A DNA stretch of 40,625 bases from Ruminococcus sp. (GCA_017935865.1 JAGBGT010000083.1:1-40625), one strand, 5' to 3'. Shown: positions 24,750 to 32,342, numbered from the stretch's first letter. Notes: a model not told the origin generated them from the sequence alone. Numbers and translations are program-made.

Positions 24750-25682
24750 TTATTCATTAATCACCGGCTCTGAGAAAACAGAATCCGGCTCGCTTAAAAC
24801 AAAGGGGACAGCCTGTTTCAGGCTGCGGATGCGGTTGACCTCAGAATCTCCGCCAAATTCGCCGTCAAGAGTCCAGGATATCTTGGCGTCACCCAGCGAG
24901 GTGAATGTGATGTCGCTGGTGCGGAAGAATCGGATGTATTCTCTGTCAATCTCTTCTGAAATGTTTAACAGGGAGTGGATTATTCTCTGGAGCTGCACCG
25001 GATTTGACGGCATTTTAATGAGCATGACCTCGAAAAGCCCGTCGTTCAACTGAAAATCATTCATGGAGAGCAGCCCTGCGATAGAGCCGGTGTTAGACAC
25101 CATACCGAAAATGTAATTGTCCTCCAGCGTTTCGCCGTTGAACTCAATACGCATTTTTTTTGATCGCAGCGTGTGGAGCTGGGTGATGCCGTTTAGCAGA
25201 TACGCAATATGTCCGAAAATATTTTTTATGCTCTGGGAGGTCTCGTAGGTCACGTTGGTGAATGCTCCGAAAGCGGCGATATATGTAAAATATTTGTCGT
25301 TGAATAAGCCGATGTCGATGTCCTTGGGAGCGCCGTTAATGATCCAGTCCGCGGCATCAAGAGGCAGCTTGGGAATCCCGAGACTTCGCGCAAAATCGTT
25401 TGTCGAGCCGGCAGGTATATATCCTACGGGAATTTTCCTGGAGCTTTTCATCAGACCGTGGAGGCACTGACTGAGCGTTCCGTCGCCTCCTGCACAGACC
25501 AGAATATCAAAATCGCCCTCACAGGCATATTGAGCACGTTCCGCTGCGTCGCCGGAGCTCTGGGTTATGTGAACAGTTACCTCATATTCGGCTTTGTTGA
25601 ATTTATTTATAATCTCGCCCAGTTTTTCGCCGATATTGGCACGTCCTGCCACAAGATTTGCTATAAAGTACATTTTTTTCAT
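24750..25682 (-). CDS. YegS/DgkB-type diacylglycerol (lipid) kinase
   Basis: 310 residues. Landmarks of the DAGK catalytic family: the N-terminal nucleotide-binding opening (YFIANLVAGRANIGE, an NPxxG-like position), CAGGDGTLSQCLHGL (the GGDGT phosphate-binding motif), and IPVGYIPAGSTNDFARSLGIP. Family members phosphorylate diacylglycerol or related lipids with ATP to recycle membrane lipid at the cytoplasmic face. The ATG follows CGGAGG. It is convergent with the dockerin gene. Its promoter region has been invaded by the inverted-repeat element at 25725-25888. Confidence 0.92.
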   Translation of the reverse strand: MKKMYFIANLVAGRANIGEKLGEIINKFNKAEYEVTVHITQSSGDAAERAQYACEGDFDILVCAGGDGTLSQCLHGLMKSSRKIPVGYIPAGSTNDFARSLGIPKLPLDAADWIINGAPKDIDIGLFNDKYFTYIAAFGAFTNVTYETSQSIKNIFGHIAYLLNGITQLHTLRSKKMRIEFNGETLEDNYIFGMVSNTGSIAGLLSMNDFQLNDGLFEVMLIKMPSNPVQLQRIIHSLLNISEEIDREYIRFFRTSDITFTSLGDAKISWTLDGEFGGDSEVNRIRSLKQAVPFVLSEPDSVFSEPVINE

Positions 25683-25724
25683 GTTTTGTCCTCCGGGGAT
25701 GGAAATTTGGCGGATTTTCGGTAG

Positions 25725-25888
25725 ATATACTTGACTCTATTGCAAAATATCCAATAGATTTCGAGATGAAATTTTGTCAGACAAGGAGCAAACCGCAAGA
25801 TGGGCTGTCGCCCATCGAGGATTTGCGACGCCGTATGACGGAATTTCATCCGAAAGATATGGATAGATTGCAATAGAGTCAAGTATAT
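25725..25888. mobile_element. MITE-like element upstream of the lipid kinase gene
   Basis: 20-base perfect terminal inverted repeats: left ATATACTTGACTCTATTGCA (25725-25744), right its exact complement (25869-25888). Inner segments also pair (GATGAAATT with AATTTCATC; GATGGGC with GCCCATC), so the whole 164 bases can fold into one long hairpin. No coding capacity. Confidence 0.8.
25854..25882 (-). promoter_or_regulatory. Candidate promoter carried by the inverted-repeat element
   Basis: Minus strand: TTGACT (25877-25882), 17-base spacer, TATCTT (25854-25859), directed toward the lipid kinase. The -35 lies in the terminal repeat. The match to consensus is fair, not strong. Confidence 0.45.
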
Positions 25889-25973
25889 ATAGTCATATTT
25901 ATATTATATAATATCCTGCGCAATAATGCAATAGCCAAGAAATAATTAAAAAATAAATTTTTATTCAAAACCC

Positions 25974-26002
25974 TTGACAAACGGCTATAAGTGTGATATA
26001 AT
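25974..26002 (+). promoter_or_regulatory. Promoter of tRNA-Gln
   Basis: -35 TTGACA (25974-25979), 17-base spacer, -10 TATAAT (25997-26002): full consensus, 29 bases before the tRNA. Confidence 0.85.
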
Positions 26003-26031
26003 AATAAAGCTGAATAAATCAGTTATGACAC

Positions 26032-26107
26032 TGGGGTGTCGCCAAGCGGTAAGGCAACGGACTCTGACTCCGTCACTTCCGGGGTTCGAATCCCTGCACC
26101 CCAACCA
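26032..26107 (+). tRNA. tRNA-Gln (anticodon CUG)
   Basis: Acceptor arms TGGGGTG (26032-26038) and CACCCCA (26097-26103) pair fully, with discriminator A and an encoded CCA (26105-26107). The anticodon stem ACGGA/TCCGT encloses CTCTGAC, giving anticodon CTG, which reads the glutamine codon CAG. The T-arm has GGTTCGAATCC. It has its own promoter and terminator. Foreign-looking genes begin immediately to the right, so its 3' end is a candidate attachment site. Confidence 0.95.
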
Positions 26108-26136
26108 TATTAGTGCCACGAAAAAGATGCACACCG

Positions 26137-26164
26137 AAAAATCCGCTATATATAGCGGATTTTT
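26137..26164 (+). terminator. Terminator of tRNA-Gln
   Basis: Perfect palindrome of two 14-base arms (AAAAATCCGCTATA and its complement) ending in TTTTT. Confidence 0.8.
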
Positions 26165-26231
26165 CGCATTCGGAGAGCAAAAATTTTATAGTAAAAACCG
26201 TAGATGCTTTTAAGCCGTTTTTACAATGATA

Positions 26232-26249
26232 TGGGATTTGAACCCTCGC
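26232..26249 (-). other. tRNA T-arm-like remnant
   Basis: On the minus strand this reads GCGAGGGTTCAAATCCC, with the invariant TTCAAAT loop of a tRNA T-arm. Only three to four stem pairs hold and no acceptor stem is present, so this is not a functional tRNA. It may be debris of an attachment site. The rest of 26165-26469 has hairpins but no gene. Confidence 0.4.
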
Positions 26250-26275
26250 AAAAAGAAATTCGAGAAAATTTCAAG

Positions 26276-26312
26276 GCAGATTTGAGAAAAATAATCTCAG
26301 ATCTGCTTTTTT
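26276..26312 (+). terminator. Terminator-like hairpin left of the accessory genes
   Basis: Arms GCAGATTTGAG (26276-26286) and CTCAGATCTGC (26296-26306), 10 of 11 paired, then six Ts. No gene is seen just upstream other than the tRNA, so it may insulate the element from chromosomal transcription. Confidence 0.65.
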
Positions 26313-26340
26313 ATTACAGAAAATAATGCCCAAACTTTTC

Positions 26341-26401
26341 AAGACTGTTTTGTCTAATGTCACGAATTTAAAGTGACGTTAAACAAAGCAGTCTTTTTTA
26401 G
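26341..26401 (+). terminator. Long hairpin with T-run before the first accessory gene
   Basis: AAGACTG/CAGTCTT outer arms, then interrupted TTTTGT/ACAAA and TAATGTCAC/GTGACGTTA pairs, followed by TTTTTT. It could be a terminator, or a structured element-end sequence. Confidence 0.5.
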
Positions 26402-26469
26402 TTTCGGGGAAAGGTCGTGATTTCAATGTGAAAATTAAACTATTAAAAAGTAAATGGAGGTAAAAATCA

Positions 26470-27105
26470 ATGAGCAAAAAACTGATAATCAATACAAATT
26501 TACTCCGAAAGGAGTCGGAGTTCAGAACAAAATCCTGCGTGGTAGAAAAAGCGATAGCAGTTCCCCACTCTAAATTTGATAATCTGAAAAGACATCCCCT
26601 GCGTGACCACAGGCTGATTGCGGAGAACGCTGATCTGATGTACTGCGATAGTGATGACAATTATCACTGTCTGCTGGTCTACGATCAGGAACAGGGAGAT
26701 GGTCTTCTGATCGACTCGGAAGGAACGTCATACGCACGATATGCCCAGTTTATCTCAAGAGCAAAGGAACTCGTAGATAGACAGCAGAGTCATGAAATAT
26801 CGCTGACAAACAGTGAAAAGAAACTCTTAAATCTGTTAAGCGAGATTGCAGAGAGGATCGCAAATGCCGTTCAACATGGTTATAAAGATTTTACGATAGA
26901 CGACGTTCTTCAAGACCTTGACTGCGACTTCAATGAGGTAAAGACAATGATGTCCCATGCAGTTGCGCAGAAGCTCAGCCAAATGGACGGCATAGGTTCG
27001 GTTGAGGTAAGTAACCTTGATATTCCGTTTCAGCCTGATATTTCGGTTAAAATGGAAAACAGCGAGGAGCAGTCAGAAGAACCCGAGATCAGCATGACAA
27101 TCTAA
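26470..27105 (+). CDS. Unknown protein of the accessory element
   Basis: 211 residues, soluble, with no signal peptide. It opens MSKKLIINTNLLRKESEFRTK. The middle has LLVYDQEQGDGLLIDSEGTSYARYAQFI; residues about 105-165 look helical (IAERIANAVQHG, FTIDDVLQDLDCDFNEV), and the tail is acidic. I do not recognise a family with confidence. It is the first gene to the right of the tRNA-Gln and lies upstream of the cytosine methyltransferase, a position often held by accessory or regulatory genes in Firmicute conjugative elements. ATG with TGGAGG upstream supports the start. Confidence 0.75.
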   Translation: MSKKLIINTNLLRKESEFRTKSCVVEKAIAVPHSKFDNLKRHPLRDHRLIAENADLMYCDSDDNYHCLLVYDQEQGDGLLIDSEGTSYARYAQFISRAKELVDRQQSHEISLTNSEKKLLNLLSEIAERIANAVQHGYKDFTIDDVLQDLDCDFNEVKTMMSHAVAQKLSQMDGIGSVEVSNLDIPFQPDISVKMENSEEQSEEPEISMTI

Positions 27106-27177
27106 AAAAGTCCGAATTATAGGCTAAAACATTTTCTTAGAAAGGGGGGATGCATCACCAAATAAAGGAAGGATGTG

Positions 27178-28498
27178 GTGAAATACGATAAGATATTTCG
27201 ATATTTTCGCAGGGATCGGCGGATTTCGCTCAGGACTTGAAAAAGCCGGAGGATTCAAATGTGTCGGGTACTGCGAAATAGATAAATATGCAAGATTAGC
27301 ATACGAAACGCTCTACGACACGGAAACGGAGGTGTTCTATGATGACGCAAAAAAAATCGAACCGGAAAAATTACCCGATTTCGACCTTATTTCAGGCGGA
27401 TTTCCTTGCCAAAGCTTTTCAATCGCCGGAAAAAGGGGCGGATTCGCCGATGCAAGAGGAACTTTGTTCTTTGAAATTGCCAGAATTGCCGCCATTAAAA
27501 AACCTAAATATCTGCTGCTTGAAAACGTTCCCGGTCTCCTATCGCATGACAAAGGCAGGACGTTTGCAGCCATCCTCGGTGCGTTGGATGACCTGGGGTA
27601 TGATGTCACATGGCAAGTGCTTAACAGCGCAGATCATCATGTCGCCCAATCCCGAAAGAGAGTGTTCATTGTCGGATTTCTTAGAAGTAAATGTTCCGGA
27701 AAAGTATTGTCTTTCACAGACGCAAATCCAAAAACTCTTGCACAACGCATTCCCGGACGAGAAGGCTGCAGAGTCTACTCTCCCGAAGGACTGAGCATAA
27801 CGCTGACTGGAACAGCAGGCGGATTCGGCGGAAAGACAGGCTTATATGAAATATTAGGACTGCCCATAAAGGTAAAAACAAAATCAGGCTATCAGACGGC
27901 ATTGCCCGGCGACAGCATCGACCTTGCATACCCGAATCTAAATTCAAGACGAGGTCGAGTGGGGCATGATATCGCGCATACTGTGACGCCCGGAAATACG
28001 CAGGGATCGTATCAGATGTACTGTATTGATCTGAATCCCGATCCTGATGTTACCGAACTTGCAAGATGCATAACTACAAGACAGGATAACGGTATCACCC
28101 ATCGCAGGGGCGAACATTCGGGAGCTTTGATGATGTCGGATGCACCTATCCCTGTTTTAACTCCTGCAAAGGAAAAGGTACGTCAGCAAGGAAGAAGATT
28201 CAAAGGACCTGACGAGCCTACTTTTACCATTACCGTAACAGACAGAAATGGTGTCGTATACTGCGGTCTAATAAGAAAACTGCTGCCTATAGAATGCTGG
28301 CGGCTGCAGGGCTTTACAGATGAGCAGTTTCATAAAGTTCAGGCGATCGGAATGTCCGATGCACAGCTCTACAAGCAGGCAGGAAATGCTGTGACAACCA
28401 ACGTTGTGGAAGCTGTTGCAAAATTTATTTTAGAGGTTGAAAAGGAGAATACAAATGGATCAGATGATCAAAATTTTTCAAAACGAGGAATTCGGTAA
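27178..28498 (+). CDS. C5-cytosine DNA methyltransferase, N-terminal frame problem
   Basis: About 440 residues counted from the likely original start. All C5-methyltransferase motifs are present: I (RYFDIFAGIGGFRSGLEKAG), IV with the catalytic cysteine (GGFPCQSFS), VI (LLENVPGL), VIII (QSRKRVFIVGF), and IX-X (ECWRLQGFT; QAGNAVTTNVVEAVAKFI). The frame encoding motif I has no ATG, GTG or TTG between a TGA at 27179-27181 and motif I. A GTG (27178) with AAGGAAGG five bases upstream is in the other frame; dropping one base at about 27187 would join them. The ATG at 27332 lies after motif I and cannot start an active enzyme. No restriction enzyme gene adjoins. It may protect the element from host restriction, or be inactive. 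Confidence 0.85.
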
Positions 28499-29210
28499 GA
28501 TCAGAACTTTGAGAGAAGAAAGCGGAAAAGTTGTATTTTGCGGCTCGGATGTTGCCAAAGCGTTGGGATATAGAAGCCCAAAAGACGCAATTTCGGCACA
28601 TTGTAAGGGGGCGGTAAAACACCGCCTCCCTACATCAGGCGGTATTCAGGAAATGAAATTTATTCCGGAGGGTGATGTGTACAGGCTTATTGCTCACTCA
28701 AGACTGCCCTCCGCTGAAAAATTTGAAAGTTGGATTTTTGATGAGGTACTTCCAACGATCCGCAAAACAGGCGGCTACGTTGCCAACGAGGATATGTTTA
28801 TCGAAAACTATCTCCCCTTTTTGGAAGAACCGTACCGAAATCTTTTTCGTCTGCAAATGGTCTTTATCGACAAGCTGAACGAGCGAATCCGCCATGATCA
28901 GCCGCTGGTGGAGTTTGCAAATCAGGTATCGAATACCGAAAATCTCATCGATATGAACGCTATGGCAAAGCTGGCGGCGGAAGAAAATATTCCAATCGGC
29001 AGAAACAGATTGTTTAAATGGCTAAGGAAAAAAGGAATCCTCATGTCGGACAATCTGCCATATCAGAAATATATCGAAAATGGCTATTTTGCGGTAAAAG
29101 AAACGGTTTTTGAAACCGATTCTTTCTCCAAAACCTATCAGCAGACGCTTGTGACGGGCAAGGGTCAGAGATACGTCATCAGCAGATTAAAAAAGGAGTG
29201 GGCGCAGTAA
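28455..29210 (+). CDS. BRO-N / KilAC phage-type antirepressor
   Basis: 251 residues from ATG 28455, chosen because AAGGAG lies 7 bases upstream; it overlaps the end of the methyltransferase gene by 44 bases. Residues 1-105 match the BRO-N DNA-binding domain (IFQNEEFGKIRTL, VVFCGSDVAKALGY, EGDVYRLIAHSRLPSAEKFESWIFDEVLPTIRKTGGY). Residues about 150-250 match the phage antirepressor KilA-C/ANT domain (NLIDMNAMAKLAAEENIPIGRNRLFKWLRKKGIL, GKGQRYVISRLKKE). Such proteins relieve phage or element repressors or act as DNA-binding regulators. It probably regulates the conjugative element; no cognate repressor gene is seen here. Confidence 0.92.
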   Translation: MDQMIKIFQNEEFGKIRTLREESGKVVFCGSDVAKALGYRSPKDAISAHCKGAVKHRLPTSGGIQEMKFIPEGDVYRLIAHSRLPSAEKFESWIFDEVLPTIRKTGGYVANEDMFIENYLPFLEEPYRNLFRLQMVFIDKLNERIRHDQPLVEFANQVSNTENLIDMNAMAKLAAEENIPIGRNRLFKWLRKKGILMSDNLPYQKYIENGYFAVKETVFETDSFSKTYQQTLVTGKGQRYVISRLKKEWAQ

Positions 29211-29572
29211 TGGAGATCAAAAATATTTCTCTGCACGAGCTGAGAAAAATGAACGGCATCGAGGGGCTGGTTTTGCAGGGCTGCGGCGGCAATCTGCAGG
29301 AATGGGTTGACGGCATAAACGATATGCTGACGGAAAGCGGAATATTGCGGAACGGAAGCCAATTTGATAAGGCGTACACCTTTAAAAATGAGGGACTTAC
29401 TTGTCTGCTGTTTCCGTTTGACGATGTTCAGCTTGACGTTGGCAGGCTTGCGATGTGGCGGCTTGAAACAAGAGAAAACTTCGGCAGCATGTGGCTGTCG
29501 GATTATGTTCCTAATAATCTTGGCGGATTTATTGAGGAGCAAATTGAGAATTTGGAAATGGAGATGAATTAA
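29210..29572 (+). CDS. Small unknown protein of the accessory element
   Basis: 120 residues, beginning MEIKNISLHELRKMNGIEGL. It is soluble and acidic, with no motif I recognise. The ATG overlaps the TAA of the antirepressor gene (TAATG), and its own TAA overlaps the next ATG, so it is translationally coupled on both sides. An earlier in-frame GTG (29198) falls inside the AAGGAG site and is less likely. The neighbourhood suggests an accessory function within the element. Confidence 0.75.
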   Translation: MEIKNISLHELRKMNGIEGLVLQGCGGNLQEWVDGINDMLTESGILRNGSQFDKAYTFKNEGLTCLLFPFDDVQLDVGRLAMWRLETRENFGSMWLSDYVPNNLGGFIEEQIENLEMEMN

Positions 29573-30399
29573 TGCCGAATCATATTACGAATATTGTCGC
29601 TGTTTCGGGGGATGAAAGCCGTATACAGGCGATGCTGAAAGCGGTGCAGAATGACGAACACGGCGTAGGTTCGCTGGATTTCAATAAAATAATCCCAATG
29701 CCCGATAATTGCGACAGCTATCACTGGTGTATCGCCAACTGGGGTACGAAATGGAACTCTTATGGATATACCGGGAATATATTCTTTGAAAATGGTAAAA
29801 TAACATTTTACACAGCATGGTCTGCTCCGCATCACATTCTTGAAAAGCTGTCGGAAATGTATCCCGACATAAAATTTGAGCATGAGTGGGCGGATGAGGA
29901 TATCGGCTCAAACTGCGGAAGATACGCATATTTTGACGGAGAGTGCATCGAGGAATATTTTCCCGAAAGCAGCAGGGAGCGAATCGAATTTGCCGCCCGT
30001 GTAATGGAGAGCGATCCATCAAATTGGGGGCTGTATCTGAATGCAAGCGAAACAGATTATGTGAATTTTTCCGATGAAGAATTTGAAATTATCGAGGTTG
30101 AGGGGCAGTCTGCGCTGTTCACAAACAGCCGAATGACCGATGCCAACATTCCGAAAGGTCTGCACTGCTATCATCTCAGGCATGGAGATGACGGCAGTTT
30201 TTGTTCGCTTGAAAAAAGCGTGACAGTGGATCATGGAGGTTCGGTAATCGTCAGAGAACCGATAAAACTTGGTGAAAATGGCTGTATATCGCTAAATAAT
30301 GAGAATGCTCCAAATTTCACAGGCGAAACAACGCTTATGGAAGAGTTTTTTTCAGAGGAAGAAATGTGTGAAGATCTGAACATGAGTTTGGAGCAGTAA
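29572..30399 (+). CDS. Api92-like ferredoxin-fold / LPD28 polyvalent-protein domain protein
   Basis: 275 residues. The N-terminal ~105 residues (MPNHITNIVAVSGDE, then NWGTKWNSYGY and TFYTAWSAPHHILEKLSEMYPDIKF) resemble the Api92/YubB ferredoxin-like domain found on phages and plasmids. Residues about 160-245 (ASETDYVNFSDEEFEIIEVE, ALFTNSRM, HCYHLRHGDDGSF, VDHGGSVIVREPIKLG) resemble LPD28, a domain carried by large polyvalent proteins of mobile elements. Polyvalent proteins are thought to enter the recipient with the DNA and counter its defences. Here the two domains sit in one short protein. The function is unknown. One-base overlap with the upstream gene. Confidence 0.8.
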   Translation: MPNHITNIVAVSGDESRIQAMLKAVQNDEHGVGSLDFNKIIPMPDNCDSYHWCIANWGTKWNSYGYTGNIFFENGKITFYTAWSAPHHILEKLSEMYPDIKFEHEWADEDIGSNCGRYAYFDGECIEEYFPESSRERIEFAARVMESDPSNWGLYLNASETDYVNFSDEEFEIIEVEGQSALFTNSRMTDANIPKGLHCYHLRHGDDGSFCSLEKSVTVDHGGSVIVREPIKLGENGCISLNNENAPNFTGETTLMEEFFSEEEMCEDLNMSLEQ

Positions 30400-30475
30400 A
30401 ACAGCTATAAATCGGCAAAATCTAATGTTTAAGGAGTGATGAAAAATGAAAATATCCTGAGTTTTTGGAGGTATT

Positions 30476-30670
30476 ATGCAGACAAGAAAAAGGTATGAAA
30501 AATCTAAAATTACCATCAGCGGAGATGTTCCTGCGATGATGAAAAAAGCGAAATCTGTACTGTCTGACAAGCAGTACCGTGAGCTGTGCCGTTCAGTGAA
30601 CGATGCGGAGAACTATAGCGAAAAGAAAGGACTGATAAAAGCCTGTATTCAGGCAAAAAATAAGGTTTAA
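30476..30670 (+). CDS. Small basic unknown protein
   Basis: 64 residues, Lys-rich, opening MQTRKRYEKSKITISGD, then a likely helical pair (YRELCRSVNDAENYSEKKG). TGGAGG lies 5 bases before the ATG. It is followed directly by a terminator. No family recognised. Confidence 0.65.
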   Translation: MQTRKRYEKSKITISGDVPAMMKKAKSVLSDKQYRELCRSVNDAENYSEKKGLIKACIQAKNKV

Positions 30671-30716
30671 AGCCGTTTGTCGGGAGCAAAAAACGTCCCG
30701 TCAGACGGCTTTTTCT
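30669..30716 (+). terminator. Terminator after the first accessory gene block
   Basis: AGCCGTTTGTCGGGA (30671-30685) pairs with TCCCGTCAGACGGCT (30696-30710), 13 of 15 positions, followed by TTTTT. It closes the block starting at 26470 (no other terminator lies between). Confidence 0.8.
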
Positions 30717-30747
30717 GTTTCCCGAAAGTGGCGGAAAGGGGGAAAAA

Positions 30748-31593
30748 ATGAATAGTTTTATGTCATGGGTGGGAGGTAAAAAAGCTCTCCGTGACGAGGT
30801 CATTATTCGTATGCCTCCATTTTATGAAAAATATATCGAGGTTTTCGGCGGCGCGGGGTGGGTTTTATTTCGTAAATCTCCCGAAAATGAGGCCGAGGTT
30901 TTCAACGATTTCAACAGCAATCTTGTGAATCTTTACCGCTGTGTTCGCGATAATCCCGCGAAATTGAAGTATAAGCTGAGGTACGTTCTGAACTCTCGTG
31001 AGGACTTCAGGTGGATCGCTTTTATGCACAAAAAAGGCTTGTTTCCGAGATTTCATGACTATGACCGCGCTGCGAAATTTTACCAGCTCATACGCTACAG
31101 CTACGGCAGTACGCTGGACAGCTTTGCGAGCCAGCCCCATTCAATTTGGGGCGATTTTCCGCTGATAGATATGGCTTCACGACGTTTACAGAGAGTAATA
31201 ATTGAGAATCAGGATTTTGAGGTGCTTATCAAGCATTACGACAGTCCTGTCAGCTTTTTCTACTGCGATCCGCCGTATTTTGCTACCGAAAATTACTACA
31301 AGGACGTTGGATTTACTGCCAAAGACCACGTCAGGCTTTGCGAAACTCTTGCCGGAATAAAGGGGAAATTTCTTGTTTCATACAACGATTGCCCTGAAAT
31401 TCGGGAGCTGTGGGAGCGTGACGGAATCCGCATAGAGAGCGTCAGCCGTGTGGATAATCTCCGGCAGCGTTACGAAAAAGGCGCGGCTTACGGCGAACTT
31501 TTTATCAGCAATTACGACACAAAGGAACGGCAGAATATGTGTCATCAACTGTCGTTCATGGAAGATGAATATACAGGAGGTATAATATCATGA
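30748..31593 (+). CDS. Dam-type (D12 class) N6-adenine DNA methyltransferase
   Basis: 281 residues, the usual size. The opening FMSWVGGKKAL resembles the family's N-terminal xPxxKWxGGK motif; IEVFGGAGWVLF is the SAM-binding motif I; and FFYCDPPYFATENYY holds the catalytic DPPY, which defines N6-adenine/N4-cytosine methylases. GKFLVSYND follows, as in Dam. GATC is the likely but unproven target. No restriction endonuclease gene is adjacent, so it is an orphan methylase, plausibly masking element DNA. Its ATGA overlap with the next gene couples translation. GGGGGA precedes the ATG. Confidence 0.93.
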   Translation: MNSFMSWVGGKKALRDEVIIRMPPFYEKYIEVFGGAGWVLFRKSPENEAEVFNDFNSNLVNLYRCVRDNPAKLKYKLRYVLNSREDFRWIAFMHKKGLFPRFHDYDRAAKFYQLIRYSYGSTLDSFASQPHSIWGDFPLIDMASRRLQRVIIENQDFEVLIKHYDSPVSFFYCDPPYFATENYYKDVGFTAKDHVRLCETLAGIKGKFLVSYNDCPEIRELWERDGIRIESVSRVDNLRQRYEKGAAYGELFISNYDTKERQNMCHQLSFMEDEYTGGIIS

Positions 31594-31838
31594 AAAATAT
31601 AGTACGCACAAAAGGCTTTGTCAACGATGACGGCTGCATAGAAATTCCCGGCGTTTTCCTTGAGGACGGCGCGGAGGTCGATGTCGCGATCAGCGTAGAA
31701 TCGGGAAAATTTGAGGTTGCTATGTTTCCGTCAGAGGAAGTCGATGAGGGGAACAAATTCGAGAAATTCTGCCGTGAATACGATAACTGCGATGAATGTC
31801 CGGTGCAGGACGAGTGTTCGGAGAATCTTGAAATATGA
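31590..31838 (+). CDS. Small acidic protein with a Cys cluster
   Basis: 82 residues. The N-terminal half has a short beta-rich pattern (IVRTKGFVNDDGCIEIPGVF, AEVDVAISVESGKFEVAMFP) somewhat like AbrB-type folds. The C-terminal end holds CREYDNCDECPVQDEC, four cysteines that could bind a metal. No family recognised. It starts within the ATGA overlap at the end of the adenine methylase gene and itself ends in an ATGA overlap with the next gene, so it belongs to a tight translational chain. Confidence 0.7.
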   Translation: MKNIVRTKGFVNDDGCIEIPGVFLEDGAEVDVAISVESGKFEVAMFPSEEVDEGNKFEKFCREYDNCDECPVQDECSENLEI

Positions 31839-31972
31839 ACGAAGAAATATTTGTGCCGTCCCCAATTGCGGAGCAGATCGAGAAAATGGCTATAGAGCGA
31901 GGAATGACGGTTGGCGAATTTGCGGAATATGCGCTCCGCAGGCAGCTTGAGCGAGGTGAAGATGATGCCTGA
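31835..31972 (+). CDS. 45-residue ribbon-helix-helix-like protein
   Basis: MNEEIFVPSPIAEQIEKMAI opens a 45-residue protein with one short beta strand and two helices (IAEQIEKMAIERGMT, VGEFAEYALRRQLERG), the ribbon-helix-helix pattern. The ATG overlaps the preceding TGA (ATGA) and the end overlaps the next gene by 11 bases, which supports its reality despite its size. It is probably a small DNA-binding regulator. Confidence 0.65.
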   Translation: MNEEIFVPSPIAEQIEKMAIERGMTVGEFAEYALRRQLERGEDDA

Positions 31973-32342
31973 CGGCGAGAAAAAGGGAATAACGGTGAAG
32001 ATCGATGCCGCACTTCACGCTGAGGTCAGACAATATATTGATAGCCGCAATATGACGATGGCGGACTTCGTTGCGCAGGCTCTTTACAACGAACTTCACC
32101 CCAAAATACAGCAGGAGGTCGGAAATATGAGGACGATCGCGTTTCAAGTACCCGATGAAATGTATCAGCGGATCAAGGAATATCTTTCTCGCCACAGCAT
32201 GACGCAAAAGGAATTTTGTCTCGGATTGATCGGTGCGGAGCTTGAAAGAGATCAGCAGATCATTGAGGTTCAGCATGAATCGGAGATCGAGGAGGTTTTG
32301 GAGGAAAACGAGGAAGAAATGGATATGGAAATGACTATGTAA
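31962..32342 (+). CDS. Tandem ribbon-helix-helix-like protein
   Basis: 126 residues (ATG 31962; an equally good second ATG is at 31965), with GAGGTGAAG just upstream. Two similar units follow one another: GITVKIDAALHAEVRQYIDS plus MTMADFVAQALYNEL, and TIAFQVPDEMYQRIKEYLSR plus MTQKEFCLGLIGAEL. Each is one strand and two helices, as in ribbon-helix-helix DNA-binding proteins, so one chain could form a pseudo-dimer. A long acidic tail (EEVLEENEEEMDMEM) ends the protein. It is probably a regulator or a relaxosome accessory factor; which of the two is unknown. Confidence 0.75.
   Translation: MMPDGEKKGITVKIDAALHAEVRQYIDSRNMTMADFVAQALYNELHPKIQQEVGNMRTIAFQVPDEMYQRIKEYLSRHSMTQKEFCLGLIGAELERDQQIIEVQHESEIEEVLEENEEEMDMEMTM

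Noticed and set aside
27332..28498. ATG 27332 as the methyltransferase start
   Set aside because: It would drop the SAM-binding motif I that is clearly encoded upstream in the same frame.
30446..30460. Tiny ORF ATG-AAA-ATA-TCC-TGA
   Set aside because: Four codons ahead of a gene with its own ribosome-binding site; too short to call, possibly chance.
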